Shown here: in pieces, positions 43,244 through 53,196 of the stretch
Layout: the number at the start of each line of letters is the position of its first letter
How positions within the stretch are numbered: position 1 is the stretch's first letter
Origin: Muriicola sp041358175
GTDB taxonomy: Bacteria; Bacteroidota; Bacteroidia; Flavobacteriales; Flavobacteriaceae
Direction of reading: 5' to 3'
Length of the DNA stretch: 64,000 nt
Assembly: GCF_041358175.1 (NCBI RefSeq)
Contig: NZ_JBGKBE010000009.1
Location: 62,001 to 126,000 of the forward strand
Position numbers and translations under genes: made by a program
The notes under the pieces: generated by a model
Databases searched by the model: none
Seen by the model: the letters and a program-made list of their open reading frames with translations, nothing else
Told to the model about the DNA's origin: nothing

Positions 43244-43249
43244 TTTTAC

Positions 43250-43257
43250 TACTTTTG
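43250..43257 (+). promoter_or_regulatory. Candidate promoter -7 box of the mre-rod operon
   Basis: TACTTTTG, matching TAnnTTTG, 45 bases before the mreB ATG. It lies just after the purH stop, so the elongasome operon may have its own promoter. No clear TTG at -33. Confidence 0.5.
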
Positions 43258-43302
43258 TCGATGAAATTCACCCGTTTACCCGAACCAAACTAAACAATCA
43301 TA

Positions 43303-44331
43303 ATGGGATTTTTTGACTTTTTAACTGAGGAGATTGCAATCGACCTTGGTACCGCCAATACCCTCATCATCCACGCCGACAAAGTTGTTGTAGACAGCCC
43401 GTCTATTGTAGCCAGAGATCGGATTACCGGGAAGATCATCGCCGTGGGACGGGAAGCCAACCAGATGCAGGGTAAAACCCATGAAAATATTAAAACTATC
43501 AGGCCCCTTAAAGATGGGGTAATTGCAGATTTTGATGCATCTGAAAAGATGATCAATATGTTTATTAAAAATATCCCTGCACTAAAGAAAAAATGGTTTC
43601 CACCTGCTCTGAGAATGGTGATTTGTATCCCTTCCGGGATTACTGAGGTAGAGATGAGGGCGGTTAAGGAATCGGCTGAAAGGGTAAATGGGAAAGAGGT
43701 TTATCTTATTCATGAACCCATGGCTGCGGCTATAGGTATCGGACTTGACATAATGCAACCCAAAGGAAATATGATCGTTGATATCGGGGGTGGAACCACC
43801 GAGATTGCTGTTATTGCTTTAGGGGGAATCGTTTGTGACAAATCAGTAAAGATTGCGGGGGATGTTTTTACAAACGACATCATCTATTATATGCGAACTC
43901 AGCACAACCTCTATGTAGGTGAGACGACGGCAGAAAACATCAAGATAAAAATAGGTTCTGCCACAGAAGACCTACAATCACCTCCTGATGAGATGTCTGT
44001 TCAGGGGCGTGATTTGCTTACAGGAAAACCTAAACAAGTATCCATTTCATACAGAGAGATTGCCAAAGCCCTTGACAAGTCGATCCTCCGTGTAGAAGAT
44101 GCCGTAATGGAAACCTTGTCCCAGACACCTCCGGAACTAGCGGCAGATATATACAATACAGGTATCTACCTGGCTGGTGGAGGCTCTATGCTCAGAGGGT
44201 TAGACAGAAGGCTTTCCCAAAAAACAGATTTACCGGTATACATTGCCGAAGATCCGCTCAGAGCCGTAGTGCGCGGCACAGGTATAGCTCTGAAAAATTT
44301 AGAACGCTACAAGAGTATTCTCATCAAATAG
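43303..44331 (+). CDS. mreB: Rod shape-determining protein MreB
   Basis: 342 residues, bacterial actin. Nucleotide-binding motifs IAIDLGTANTLI (phosphate 1), IVDIGGGTTEIAVIALGGIV (phosphate 2) and YLAGGGSMLRGLDRRL (adenosine) are intact. It forms membrane-bound filaments that guide the cell-elongation machine. First gene of mreB-mreC-mreD-mrdA-rodA, 77 bases before mreC. Confidence 0.98.
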   Translation: MGFFDFLTEEIAIDLGTANTLIIHADKVVVDSPSIVARDRITGKIIAVGREANQMQGKTHENIKTIRPLKDGVIADFDASEKMINMFIKNIPALKKKWFPPALRMVICIPSGITEVEMRAVKESAERVNGKEVYLIHEPMAAAIGIGLDIMQPKGNMIVDIGGGTTEIAVIALGGIVCDKSVKIAGDVFTNDIIYYMRTQHNLYVGETTAENIKIKIGSATEDLQSPPDEMSVQGRDLLTGKPKQVSISYREIAKALDKSILRVEDAVMETLSQTPPELAADIYNTGIYLAGGGSMLRGLDRRLSQKTDLPVYIAEDPLRAVVRGTGIALKNLERYKSILIK

Positions 44332-44408
44332 TGCCCGGACAGATACCTTTTAAGTTTATGTAGGTCAGGTATAAAGAAGGAGATGAGACCACCCAATAGG
44401 TAAAGTGA

Positions 44409-45227
44409 ATGCAGCAGATTATAAATTTCATCCTTCGCAACAAGACTACCTTGCTGTACCTCTTTTTACTCACTCTTGGAATTTCCATGAGTGTTCAATC
44501 TCACTCCTATCACCGCGCGCGTTTTTTTAATTCTGCCAATTGGTTAAGCGGAAGCTTATACGGTGTACAATCTGATATCTCTTCCTATTTCAACCTGCGG
44601 GAGGAGAATGAAAAACTGGTTGAAGAAAATACACGTTTGCGCAATCTGTTGTTCAATCTCGAAATAGATAGTCTGGAAGGTGTGGTAAAAGACTCATTCC
44701 CCTTTGAAGTAATTCCTGCAAAAATTATCAAGAATAGCTATGCCCTTAGAAATAATTACATCACCATCAATAAAGGCGCGGTTAATGGTATTGAACAGGA
44801 CATGGGCGTCATTACTTCAAAAGGGATTCTGGGAATCGTGGAACACACTTCTAACGGCTTCGCCGCCGTTCAGAGTTTGCTCAATACCAAATCGAACATA
44901 AATGCTAAAATTAAAAACACCAATAATTTTGGCTCCCTCAAATGGAATACCGATCGCTTTGATGTGGTGCAACTCGAGGATATTCCGAGGATTGTCGAGC
45001 TGTATATAGGTGATACCATAGTCACTGGTGCTATGTCGAGTATTTTTCCTGAAAATATCCCCATCGGAACCATAAAGAAGTTCGATTTGTTGGCATCAGA
45101 AAACTTTTACACCATTGATGTTGCCCTCTTTAACGATATGACTAATATTAAAAATGTCTATATCATTAAAAACAGGGATAGTGATGAGATTCAAATTCTG
45201 GAAGAAAAAATAGAGAATGACCAATAA
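44409..45227 (+). CDS. mreC: Rod shape-determining protein MreC
   Basis: 272 residues. One membrane helix near the N-terminus (TLLYLFLLTLGISMSVQSH), a coiled coil (EENEKLVEENTRLRNLLF) and two beta-barrel domains (VIPAKIIKNSYALRNNYITINKGAVNGIEQDMGVITSKGILG). MreC links MreB to PBP2 and RodA in the periplasm. Its stop overlaps the mreD start by 11 bases. Confidence 0.95.
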   Translation: MQQIINFILRNKTTLLYLFLLTLGISMSVQSHSYHRARFFNSANWLSGSLYGVQSDISSYFNLREENEKLVEENTRLRNLLFNLEIDSLEGVVKDSFPFEVIPAKIIKNSYALRNNYITINKGAVNGIEQDMGVITSKGILGIVEHTSNGFAAVQSLLNTKSNINAKIKNTNNFGSLKWNTDRFDVVQLEDIPRIVELYIGDTIVTGAMSSIFPENIPIGTIKKFDLLASENFYTIDVALFNDMTNIKNVYIIKNRDSDEIQILEEKIENDQ

Positions 45228-45726
45228 CCTGTATTTGAAGAACGGCCTGCGTTTTGTGCTTCTCATCTTAGCACAGGTTCTGGTATTTAATCGGCTGAAC
45301 TTCCTTGGGTTTATCAATCCTATGATCTACCTCCTGTTCCTTTACTGGTATCCAATAAAGCAGCGCAGGAGTATTTTTATAATTATAAGTTTTATCCTGG
45401 GATTCATCATAGATATTTTTTCCGACACCCTGGCATTCCATTCTGTCGCCTGCGTAACTATGGCCTATTTTCGTCCTGCAATAATGCGTTTTGTATTTGG
45501 AGTGAATTACGAATTCCAGAGTTTCAAACTGAGTAACACCACCAAAGCACAACAAATTGCATTTTTAGCGTTTTTAATAATAGGACATCATGCGATATTC
45601 TTTATGCTCGAAATTTTTAGTTTTTCGCATTTGCTATTACTTTTGAAAAAGACAATTTCTACCAGTGCAGGAACACTGATTCTGGGTATTTTGATTATTT
45701 CACTTTTTAGTGCCGAAAAAGAATGA
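45217..45726 (+). CDS. mreD: Rod shape-determining protein MreD
   Basis: 169 residues, about five membrane helices, including LNFLGFINPMIYLLFLYWYPI and LGFIIDIFSDTLAFHSVACVTMAYFRPAI, which hold the conserved D..S....G/H region of MreD. Overlaps mreC by 11 bases and mrdA by 4 bases, so the three are translationally coupled. Confidence 0.9.
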   Translation: MTNNLYLKNGLRFVLLILAQVLVFNRLNFLGFINPMIYLLFLYWYPIKQRRSIFIIISFILGFIIDIFSDTLAFHSVACVTMAYFRPAIMRFVFGVNYEFQSFKLSNTTKAQQIAFLAFLIIGHHAIFFMLEIFSFSHLLLLLKKTISTSAGTLILGILIISLFSAEKE

Positions 45727-47591
45727 AAAAGATTTTGCTTTCTTCCATTATCGTAATCATAGGGATTACATTTATTGGCAGGCTTTCCTATTTGCAGATC
45801 TTCCGTTCAACACCTAATCAGATACTGGAAGACTCTGCCATTAAGGCCATATACGATTATCCCGAACGTGGATATATTTATGACCGAAACGGGGAATTGC
45901 TAGTGGCCAATCAGCCCGCCTATGATGTAATGGTCATACCCCGTGAAGTAAAGTCCCTTGACACACTTGAATTTTGCTCCTTACTCGGCATCGATAAACC
46001 ACGCTTTCTGCAACAATTGCGAAAAGCAAGAGTGTATTCACCGCGTCTTCCCTCGGTATTAGTTCCGCAACTATCTAAAGAAGACTATGCCCGCTTACAG
46101 GAAAAAATGAGGAAATACGAAGGATTTTATATTCAGAAAAGATCCCTGAGGTATTACGCAACTCATAGTGGCGCTAACGTACTTGGCTATATTTCGGAGG
46201 TGAACGAAAGTGATATTAGAAAGAATCCTTATTACAAACAAGGGGAACTTACCGGACGCACAGGAATAGAGAAACAGTACGAAGAAGTGCTTCGTGGGGT
46301 TAAAGGTGTAAAATTCATCCAAAAAGACAGATTTAACAGGGTGATCGGTCCTTATAAAGAAGGAACCCTCGATACCCTGCCGGAACAAGGGAAGGAGATA
46401 CTTGTTACCCTCGACAAAGAATTACAGGAATACGGAGAACGATTAATGAATGGCAAAAGAGGGGGTATCGTTGCGATTGAGCCGGGTTCAGGAGAGATCC
46501 TGGCCCTTATTTCAGGACCCACTTATGATCCGGCATTGCTCGTTGGAAGGGAGCGATCAAAGAATTACAGTAAACTGCATTACGATACAATTTCCAAACC
46601 GACATGGGACAGAGCTCTTCTGGCTCAGCCATCCCCGGGATCTCCGTTTAAAACATTAAACGCCCTGATTGCCCTCCAGGAAGACGTCATTAGGCCAGAA
46701 ACTACTATCCGCTGCTATAATGGCTTTTATGTAGGCAATAAAAAAAGAGGTTGTCATTGCGGAGGCGGGCTGCGAAATATGAATTCTGGGATCCATAAAT
46801 CCTGCAACGCTTATTTTGCCGGAACTTTTCGCAAGCTTTACGACAAATATCCTACTACTGACGAGGGAATGGATGTCTGGGAAAAGCATATTAAAAGTTT
46901 TGGTCTTGGCGACTACCTCGGATATGATCTCCCAACAGGAAGGAAAGGCCGTATTCCTGACAAATCATATTACGACAGAGTTTATGGCGACAACCGATGG
47001 GCTTCATCTTTTATTATTTCCAATTCAATTGGACAAGGGGAGGTGTCGGCCACCCCGATTCAGCTGGCAAATATGACTGCAGCTATTGCCAACAGAGGCT
47101 ATTATTACACTCCCCATATCATCAAAAAGATTGCGGGCGAGCCGGTAAACAATGCCAGGTATACCACACCCAACTATACTACAATTGACAAGAAACATTT
47201 TGAGCCGGTAATTCAGGGAATGGCCGATGTGTATACAAAAGGAACGGCCAAATGGTTACAGATCCCCGGGATAGAGATCGCGGGTAAAACAGGTACTGTG
47301 GAGAATTTTACAAAAATAGATGGCGTACGTACCCAACTTACAGACCACTCCATTTTTGTCGCTTTTGCCCCGGTAGATAATCCTGAAATAGCCCTGGCGG
47401 TTTATATAGAACACGGGTACTACGGTGCGAGATATGCCGGCCATATAGCTTCCCTGCTTATAGAAAAGTATCTCAAAGGGGAAATTACGCGTACCGACCT
47501 TGAGAAACGTATGCTGGAAAAAACCCTGGAAGCAGAATATGCTAAACCCTATATTGGGGAGGAGTTCAAGATAAATGAATATGTCTGGTAA
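45723..47591 (+). CDS. mrdA: Penicillin-binding protein 2 (elongasome transpeptidase)
   Basis: 622 residues. One N-terminal membrane helix (KKILLSSIIVIIGITFIGRLSYLQIF), a class-B pedestal domain (ERGYIYDRNGELLVANQPAYDVMV) and the transpeptidase domain. Active-site Ser307 and Lys310 in SPFK, the SCN triad in HKSCNAYF and the KTG motif in AGKTGTVEN are present. It cross-links peptidoglycan during side-wall growth with RodA, encoded next. The Cys pair in KRGCHCGGG is like that in other Bacteroidota PBP2. Confidence 0.96.
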   Translation: MKKILLSSIIVIIGITFIGRLSYLQIFRSTPNQILEDSAIKAIYDYPERGYIYDRNGELLVANQPAYDVMVIPREVKSLDTLEFCSLLGIDKPRFLQQLRKARVYSPRLPSVLVPQLSKEDYARLQEKMRKYEGFYIQKRSLRYYATHSGANVLGYISEVNESDIRKNPYYKQGELTGRTGIEKQYEEVLRGVKGVKFIQKDRFNRVIGPYKEGTLDTLPEQGKEILVTLDKELQEYGERLMNGKRGGIVAIEPGSGEILALISGPTYDPALLVGRERSKNYSKLHYDTISKPTWDRALLAQPSPGSPFKTLNALIALQEDVIRPETTIRCYNGFYVGNKKRGCHCGGGLRNMNSGIHKSCNAYFAGTFRKLYDKYPTTDEGMDVWEKHIKSFGLGDYLGYDLPTGRKGRIPDKSYYDRVYGDNRWASSFIISNSIGQGEVSATPIQLANMTAAIANRGYYYTPHIIKKIAGEPVNNARYTTPNYTTIDKKHFEPVIQGMADVYTKGTAKWLQIPGIEIAGKTGTVENFTKIDGVRTQLTDHSIFVAFAPVDNPEIALAVYIEHGYYGARYAGHIASLLIEKYLKGEITRTDLEKRMLEKTLEAEYAKPYIGEEFKINEYVW

Positions 47592-48864
47592 AAGCGTCCT
47601 AAAAAGGGTAGACTGGTTAACCATTTTCCTTTTCCTGATGCTTGTTTCCATAGGCTGGGTCAATATCTATTCCACAACTTTCTCAGAAAACAGCACTTCC
47701 GTATTCGACTTCAGTCAGTTATATGGCAAACAATTATTCTTTATAGGCGTTAGTCTCATTGCTGCATTTATTCTCCTGGTCCTTGAAGCTCAATTTTATG
47801 AGCGGTTTTCAAGCCTTATCTACATTATTACCATGGTGATGCTACTAGGTCTATTTCTTTTTGGAAAGACCATAGCCGGCGCTACTTCCTGGTACGATCT
47901 GGGCTTTTTCAACCTGCAACCCTCAGAACTTGCAAAATTCGCAACTGCCCTGGCTCTGGCAAAGTATCTCAGTGATATACAAACGGATATCAAACGAGTA
48001 AAAGATCAGCTTTTTGCTTTGTTGATCATCCTTGTCCCCGTTGTACTGATCATTCCGCAACCCGACCCCGGTAGTGCTTTGGTATTCCTTGCCCTCGTCT
48101 TTGTCCTGTTCAGGGAAGGGCTTCCATTATTCTATCTGGCGATTGCTTTGATGGCGGTGCTAATTTTTATAACCACCCTGATGTTTGGTACCATTTGGGT
48201 TAGCATAATTTTGGCCTTGTTAATTGCCATCTTCCTCCTGGTTAAAAAAGCGAGTTTCAAAGTTCCCCTCCTGCCGCTTTTTATGTTCTTTTTTATAGCC
48301 GTGGTTTTTTCCCTCTCGGTGAATTTTGTCTTTGAAAATGTATTTGAGCAACGTCACCGGGATCGATTCAGCCTTTGGCTGAGACTGGAGAAAGATCCGG
48401 AAAGACTGGAGGAGATCAGAAAGACAATTGGATATAATACCTATCAATCAGAGAAAGCAATCGAATCGGGCGGAAGCCTGGGTAAAGGCTTTTTAGAAGG
48501 AACTCGTACCAAAGGAGATTTTGTTCCCGAACAGCATACTGATTATATTTTCAGCACGGTTGGAGAAGAATGGGGCTTTTTAGGAACATCCACGGTGATT
48601 GTATTATTTACCATGTTATTACTACGATTGGTATATCTTGCCGAAAGACAGAAAAGTGATTTCAGCAGAATGTACGGCTATGGGGTGATTTCTATCCTGC
48701 TCATTCACTATTTTATCAACATAGGTATGGTTACCGGTATCCTTCCCACTATCGGCATACCTCTGCCCTTTTTCAGCTATGGGGGTTCTGCCCTGCTCGG
48801 TTTTACAGCCCTGCTGTTTATCTTTCTTAAACTCGATTCGAATCGATTGAATGAATGGCTTTAA
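47575..48864 (+). CDS. rodA: RodA, SEDS peptidoglycan glycosyltransferase
   Basis: 429 residues, about ten membrane helices. Family segments: GATSWYDLGFFNLQPSELAKFATALALAKYL, PQPDPGSALVF (with the catalytic Asp region), DFVPEQHTDYIFSTVGEEWGFLG and GIPLPFFSYGGSALL. A large insertion (RHRDRFSLWLRLEKDPERLEE) follows the middle helices, as in other Bacteroidota RodA. Overlaps mrdA by 17 bases; a second ATG at 47581 is also possible. Its stop shares four bases with the converging nuclease gene. Confidence 0.95.
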   Translation: MNMSGKSVLKRVDWLTIFLFLMLVSIGWVNIYSTTFSENSTSVFDFSQLYGKQLFFIGVSLIAAFILLVLEAQFYERFSSLIYIITMVMLLGLFLFGKTIAGATSWYDLGFFNLQPSELAKFATALALAKYLSDIQTDIKRVKDQLFALLIILVPVVLIIPQPDPGSALVFLALVFVLFREGLPLFYLAIALMAVLIFITTLMFGTIWVSIILALLIAIFLLVKKASFKVPLLPLFMFFFIAVVFSLSVNFVFENVFEQRHRDRFSLWLRLEKDPERLEEIRKTIGYNTYQSEKAIESGGSLGKGFLEGTRTKGDFVPEQHTDYIFSTVGEEWGFLGTSTVIVLFTMLLLRLVYLAERQKSDFSRMYGYGVISILLIHYFINIGMVTGILPTIGIPLPFFSYGGSALLGFTALLFIFLKLDSNRLNEWL

Positions 48865-49706
48865 TAACGCCAATCTGATCCGTTTGCACTACTCTCCAGT
48901 CGATTTTCAAGTTCATCGTCCAGTGCCTCAAAAAAATCAATCCCGCTTAGCTGCTCTATATAATCGACAGTTACCCTGAACTCGTTTAAAGGAAGTGTAG
49001 ATTCTCTGTGGGGTATTAAAAAAGCTATAGCTTCCAGTTGGTCCTCATTTCCCCTGATCACAATTTTGTAAAAAGCTTCAGGTACCGAAACCGATTCATA
49101 CCCAATATCAGGCAGGTCATCAGTGAGTACACCCCCGGTAACCACCCAGAGTGAATCGTATTGCCTGGCCCAGTTCCTTACCTGTATCTCCAGCCTGTTC
49201 CAGATTCCCGCATTAAATTCCCGGTTCATCGGACTGATATTACTGGTGTAAAAAGTCTCGTTGTAGGCCGATTCAGAGAATCTCCGGTCTCCTGCAGGAC
49301 AAAGATGGCCGCGGTCATATCCCGAGTTCTTATAATTGCGCCAGTCTGCGGAACCCGACTTCACCTTTGGATCTTCAATAAAATAGGGTCTTTCCCGGAT
49401 ATCAGTAGTGAGCTGTGATCGAAATAACCCGTAGGCCACCCACTGCGCCTGCTCATGTTCCTCGCTATAAGCAAGGGCATAGTGGTTGTGTTTTACAATT
49501 TGTGCATTTTGAGTTTCCGGATAGACATATGCTGGTATTTCAACTTCAGCCTGCTCTTTGATCTTAAATTCCGGAGACCAGAAATACTGTTCTATGACCC
49601 AAAATATGACTATGCATAGGACGAGTAAAACCGTGTAGATAATTTTGTCTTTCTGTGCCTTCCGCATATCGAATAAATTGCGAGGTGTTCTGGTGCGAAA
49701 ATACAT
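48861..49706 (-). CDS. Membrane-anchored DNA/RNA non-specific endonuclease (DRGH family)
   Basis: 281 residues (268 if the ATG at 49667, MRKAQKDK, is used, which also fits well). One N-terminal membrane helix (about 22-42) anchors a periplasmic nuclease domain. Catalytic motif DRGH at 131-134 with His134; metal-binding Asn165 (REFNAGIWNRLE) and Glu173 are at the same spacings as in Serratia nuclease (His89, Asn119, Glu127). The family also includes the competence nuclease EndA. Substrates are double- and single-stranded DNA or RNA. It converges on rodA. Confidence 0.9.
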   Translation of the reverse strand: MYFRTRTPRNLFDMRKAQKDKIIYTVLLVLCIVIFWVIEQYFWSPEFKIKEQAEVEIPAYVYPETQNAQIVKHNHYALAYSEEHEQAQWVAYGLFRSQLTTDIRERPYFIEDPKVKSGSADWRNYKNSGYDRGHLCPAGDRRFSESAYNETFYTSNISPMNREFNAGIWNRLEIQVRNWARQYDSLWVVTGGVLTDDLPDIGYESVSVPEAFYKIVIRGNEDQLEAIAFLIPHRESTLPLNEFRVTVDYIEQLSGIDFFEALDDELENRLESSANGSDWRY

Positions 49707-49809
49707 TAATTCTGAAGAGGAAGCGCTACCTTTAAGGTGTAAGGAATCTTGCCTTGGAACGACAAGATATATGATCTATTTTAAGATTTCTAAAAATTAA
49801 TTAAAGCCT

Positions 49810-50271
49810 ATGCTTAACTGGAAGAATATTATACATTTTGCCGTACACGAAAACCCAATTCCCGATAACAGAGTGGAGAAAACCGAGGCAGAATGGAAAG
49901 AAATACTCACCCCTGATCAATTCAGAATCACGCGCCAGAAAGGAACGGAAGCGCCACATTCCGGCGCCTTGTGTAGCATACACGAAGCGGGCAAATACGC
50001 CTGTGTTTGCTGTGGTACTCCTCTGTTCGATTCAACTATCAAATTTGAATCGGGAACCGGGTGGCCCAGTTTTACACAACCAATAAAAGAAAATGCGATT
50101 AAATATGAAAAAGACAACTCCTATGGGATGGTCAGGGTAGAAGTCATGTGCAATACCTGCGATGCACACTTAGGTCATGTCTTCCCGGATGGTCCGGAAC
50201 CAAGCGGATTGCGTTATTGCATTAATTCTGAATCGATGGAACTATTAAAAAAAGTAGATGTTAGAGACTAA
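49810..50271 (+). CDS. msrB: Peptide methionine-(R)-S-oxide reductase MsrB
   Basis: 153 residues. Repairs the R form of Met sulfoxide. Zinc-binding cysteine pairs CVCC and CNTC are present, with KFESGTGWPSFTQP and the catalytic Cys in RYCINSESMEL. No signal peptide, so cytoplasmic. Overlaps msrA by 14 bases in another frame, which couples the repair of both stereoisomers. Confidence 0.96.
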   Translation: MLNWKNIIHFAVHENPIPDNRVEKTEAEWKEILTPDQFRITRQKGTEAPHSGALCSIHEAGKYACVCCGTPLFDSTIKFESGTGWPSFTQPIKENAIKYEKDNSYGMVRVEVMCNTCDAHLGHVFPDGPEPSGLRYCINSESMELLKKVDVRD

Positions 50272-50809
50272 TTCTACGCTTGAAAGGGCCACCTTTGGTG
50301 GTGGGTGCTTCTGGTGCACCGAAGCCGTATTTCAGGAGGTAAAAGGCATCCAAAAGGTAATTTCAGGATATAGTGGGGGAAATGCACCTGGCAAACCCAC
50401 TTACAGGGAGGTGTGTTCGGGACTGACCGGGCACGCAGAGGTAATTCAGCTTACTTTTGATCCCAAAATCATATCTTACCGGGACCTGTTGCTGATCTTT
50501 ATGACCACCCATGATCCTACCACGCTGAACCGTCAGGGTGCAGATGTAGGGACAATGTATCGTTCTGTGATCTATTACCACAACAAAGAACAGCAGCAGA
50601 TAGCTAAAGAAGTATTCGAGGCGCTAAAAGATGTTTTTGATGCCCCTATAGTTACTGAGCTTAGTGAGCTCGAAACCTTTTACGAAGCAGAAGACTATCA
50701 TCAGGATTACTACAAGACCAATCCCCGACAGGGATATTGCAGCTATGTCATTACTCCTAAACTCAACAAGCTGCGAAAATTACATGCTGATAAGTTGAGT
50801 GTAAAGTGA
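50258..50809 (+). CDS. msrA: Peptide methionine-(S)-S-oxide reductase MsrA
   Basis: 183 residues. Catalytic Cys in ATFGGGCFWCTEAVFQEVKG, followed by GYSGG, HAEVIQLTFDP and HDPTTLNRQGADVGTMYRSVIYY, all standard. The ATG at 50258 gives only ten residues before the first conserved strand and lies inside msrB. Recycles Met-S-sulfoxide with thioredoxin. Followed by a shared terminator. Confidence 0.96.
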   Translation: MLETNSTLERATFGGGCFWCTEAVFQEVKGIQKVISGYSGGNAPGKPTYREVCSGLTGHAEVIQLTFDPKIISYRDLLLIFMTTHDPTTLNRQGADVGTMYRSVIYYHNKEQQQIAKEVFEALKDVFDAPIVTELSELETFYEAEDYHQDYYKTNPRQGYCSYVITPKLNKLRKLHADKLSVK

Positions 50810-50830
50810 AAAAGAAAATTTGATCCATAA

Positions 50831-50857
50831 AAAAAGGCCCTCATTCAGGGCCTTTTT
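50831..50857. terminator. Bidirectional terminator between msrA and the Prc protease gene
   Basis: Perfect 11-base arms (50831-50841 and 50847-50857) around AAGGCCCT/AGGGCCTT with a five-base loop; runs of A and T on either side serve both converging genes. Confidence 0.9.
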
Positions 50858-50876
50858 ATTACTGATTTTTATAAGT

Positions 50877-53006
50877 CTATCCCTTAACGTGGGCTAGTTT
50901 TTCATTCTTAATATTACTGGTCTTTAGATCTCTCAGAACATTTACTGCCTCTTCAATATATACATCCTTCGCCAGATTCTTGTGCCATCGCTCCCTTTTC
51001 TCCCTAAGCAGTGAATCTTGTGTAAACAATCCCTGTTCGTATTTTACCGATTCAAAGGTAAGTTTGGAATCATATTCAGATAATTTCTTAAAATACTCAG
51101 ACTTAGCTCTGCTTTCCTCATCTCTCGACTTGTAAAGGTCGTAATTCAATGGAACGGACATTTCGTCCTGCTGTTCTTTTAGCCATTTTGCATTTTCTTC
51201 AATAAGCTTGATCTGCGGGTTGGAGGCGATCCTTTTGTTGCTCTTTTCAATCGTTGTTTCAAAGTCGATATACCCATCCCAAACCTTGTAATTGGCAGGC
51301 TTTATCTTATCCCAATTCATGGCATTCGCCTGACCTTTCTCACCCAGCACTATATAGCGGTATCTATCCGGAATGACAACATCACTCTTAATTCCTTCAC
51401 GTTGGTTAGATTCACCATTAACCCGATAAAATTTTTGAATGGTAACTTTAATTGCACCCAGGTCTCCGTATTCATTTACGTGCACAACCTGTTCCAAAGG
51501 ATACATGGTTTGAACGGTACCTTTTCCAAAGGTCTGTTCACTACCAATGATTATAGCCCTTTTATAGTCCTGCATAGCCCCAGCCAGGATTTCTGATGCA
51601 GAGGCAGAGAATTCATTGACAAGAATAACCAGTGGGCCGTCCCATTGTATTCTTTCATCCTTGTCTTCGTACACCATTTTATCGTTATCTGATGCGCGAA
51701 CCTGAACTACAGGCCCGTCCTTGATGAACAGTCCTGCCATATCGATGGCTGTCCTCAGAGAGCCACCTCCATTATCCCGAAGATCGAGAATAAGACCTTC
51801 AATGCCTTCTTCCTTCAGGCGTTCAATTTCCTTAGCCACATCACTTGCGGCATTTCGCGAGGCATAGTCTTTAAAATCCGCGTAAAATCCGGGTAGTTGA
51901 ATCAAACCAAATTTTTCATCTTTTTTGATGATTTGAGCTGATTTAGCGTATTGTTCCTCTAATTCTACGATATCCCGTGTTACTGTGACTTCCTCAATGG
52001 TTCCGTCAACTTTTCTGACGGTAAGATATACCTTGGTTCCTTTAGGACCTTTGATTAGCTTAACAGCATCATCTAAAGGCATGCCCACTATATTCACAGG
52101 AGTTTCATTTTCCTGTGCTACTTCAATGATCTCGTCCCCTACTTCAAGTAACTGTCCTCTCCATACAGGTCCCCCTGAAATAATTTCGACAATCTTAGCT
52201 CCTTCAGGCTCGGGTTGCAATCTGGCACCAATACCTTCGAATCTTCCAGAAATTTGCCGGTCAAAATAATCTTTGTCTTCTGGAGCGAAATAAGAAGTAT
52301 GCGGATCGAATTTGTCAACAATAGAATTGATATACTGAGCAAAACGGTCTTTACGCTCGAGATTATCCACAAATTCAAAGAATTCTTCCAGGGTATTTCT
52401 GGTCACATCCCTTGATTCTGCTTCTACTTCTGATATTGTTCGTGAGACGTATTTTGGGTCCTCTTCCTTTTTCTGTATCTCGTCCTTAAGTTTTGAATCG
52501 AAAGTGTTCAATGTCCAGAATTTGAGCTGTTTTCTCCATCGCTCTTTTAATTCTGACCTGGAACTTGTGAAAGGCCTGTTGTCATAATCAGAATTTATTG
52601 ACTCCTCCATCGTATAGTCAAATGGCTCGTCAAGAATCTCTTTAATAAGGATCTTTACCTCGTCCATTCGTTTGATATACCTTTCATGAACCAGATTAAA
52701 AAAGGAAATGTCTGTGTTCTTTATCTGGTCGTCGATCTGAAATTTGTACTTTTCAAAATCACGGATATCCTCTGCCATAAAATATCTTTTGGTAGGATCA
52801 AGGACATCAATAAAATCCTCAAAAACACTAACCGAAAAATCATCGTTAATGTCCTTTGGAGAATAATGTCCTTTTTCCAGGATATAAGTGATGATATCGA
52901 GGAGAAGTTTGTCTTTATCGTTGTTTTCGAAGGATTTGTTGGTAAAACTGCAGGAAGCCACCGCAATTAATACCGCTAAAAAGCCTAAAACCAGATTCTT
53001 TTTCAT
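50877..53006 (-). CDS. Carboxy-terminal processing peptidase (Tsp/Prc type, S41 family), lipoprotein
   Basis: About 709 residues from the ATG at 53006, which starts a lipoprotein signal (MKKNLVLGFLAVLIAVASC); an upstream ATG at 53045 gives no better signal. Domain order: helical N-terminal region, PDZ (about 230-320, with FEGIGARLQPEPEGAKIVEIISGGP), S41 protease with Ser in EFSASASEILAGAMQ (near residue 470) and Lys in QTFGKGTVQTM, then a C-terminal helical domain. It trims or degrades periplasmic proteins from their C-terminal end. Single gene; 190 bases separate it from surE. Confidence 0.94.
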   Translation of the reverse strand: MKKNLVLGFLAVLIAVASCSFTNKSFENNDKDKLLLDIITYILEKGHYSPKDINDDFSVSVFEDFIDVLDPTKRYFMAEDIRDFEKYKFQIDDQIKNTDISFFNLVHERYIKRMDEVKILIKEILDEPFDYTMEESINSDYDNRPFTSSRSELKERWRKQLKFWTLNTFDSKLKDEIQKKEEDPKYVSRTISEVEAESRDVTRNTLEEFFEFVDNLERKDRFAQYINSIVDKFDPHTSYFAPEDKDYFDRQISGRFEGIGARLQPEPEGAKIVEIISGGPVWRGQLLEVGDEIIEVAQENETPVNIVGMPLDDAVKLIKGPKGTKVYLTVRKVDGTIEEVTVTRDIVELEEQYAKSAQIIKKDEKFGLIQLPGFYADFKDYASRNAASDVAKEIERLKEEGIEGLILDLRDNGGGSLRTAIDMAGLFIKDGPVVQVRASDNDKMVYEDKDERIQWDGPLVILVNEFSASASEILAGAMQDYKRAIIIGSEQTFGKGTVQTMYPLEQVVHVNEYGDLGAIKVTIQKFYRVNGESNQREGIKSDVVIPDRYRYIVLGEKGQANAMNWDKIKPANYKVWDGYIDFETTIEKSNKRIASNPQIKLIEENAKWLKEQQDEMSVPLNYDLYKSRDEESRAKSEYFKKLSEYDSKLTFESVKYEQGLFTQDSLLREKRERWHKNLAKDVYIEEAVNVLRDLKTSNIKNEKLAHVKG

Positions 53007-53196
53007 GTAAATGTTTTTTATTCGGGTTTTAACGTCATTTTTCATTGCCCATAAAATCCAGGCTTTAAAATATAATCAATGCCCTAAGATATAGAAAAAA
53101 CCATGCCAATAAATGCCCCCGGCGATAATTTTTTGTTAAAGGCTATCTGCGCTAATCCTCAGTAAAAACGTATTTTTACGCCTTAAAGTATACAGT

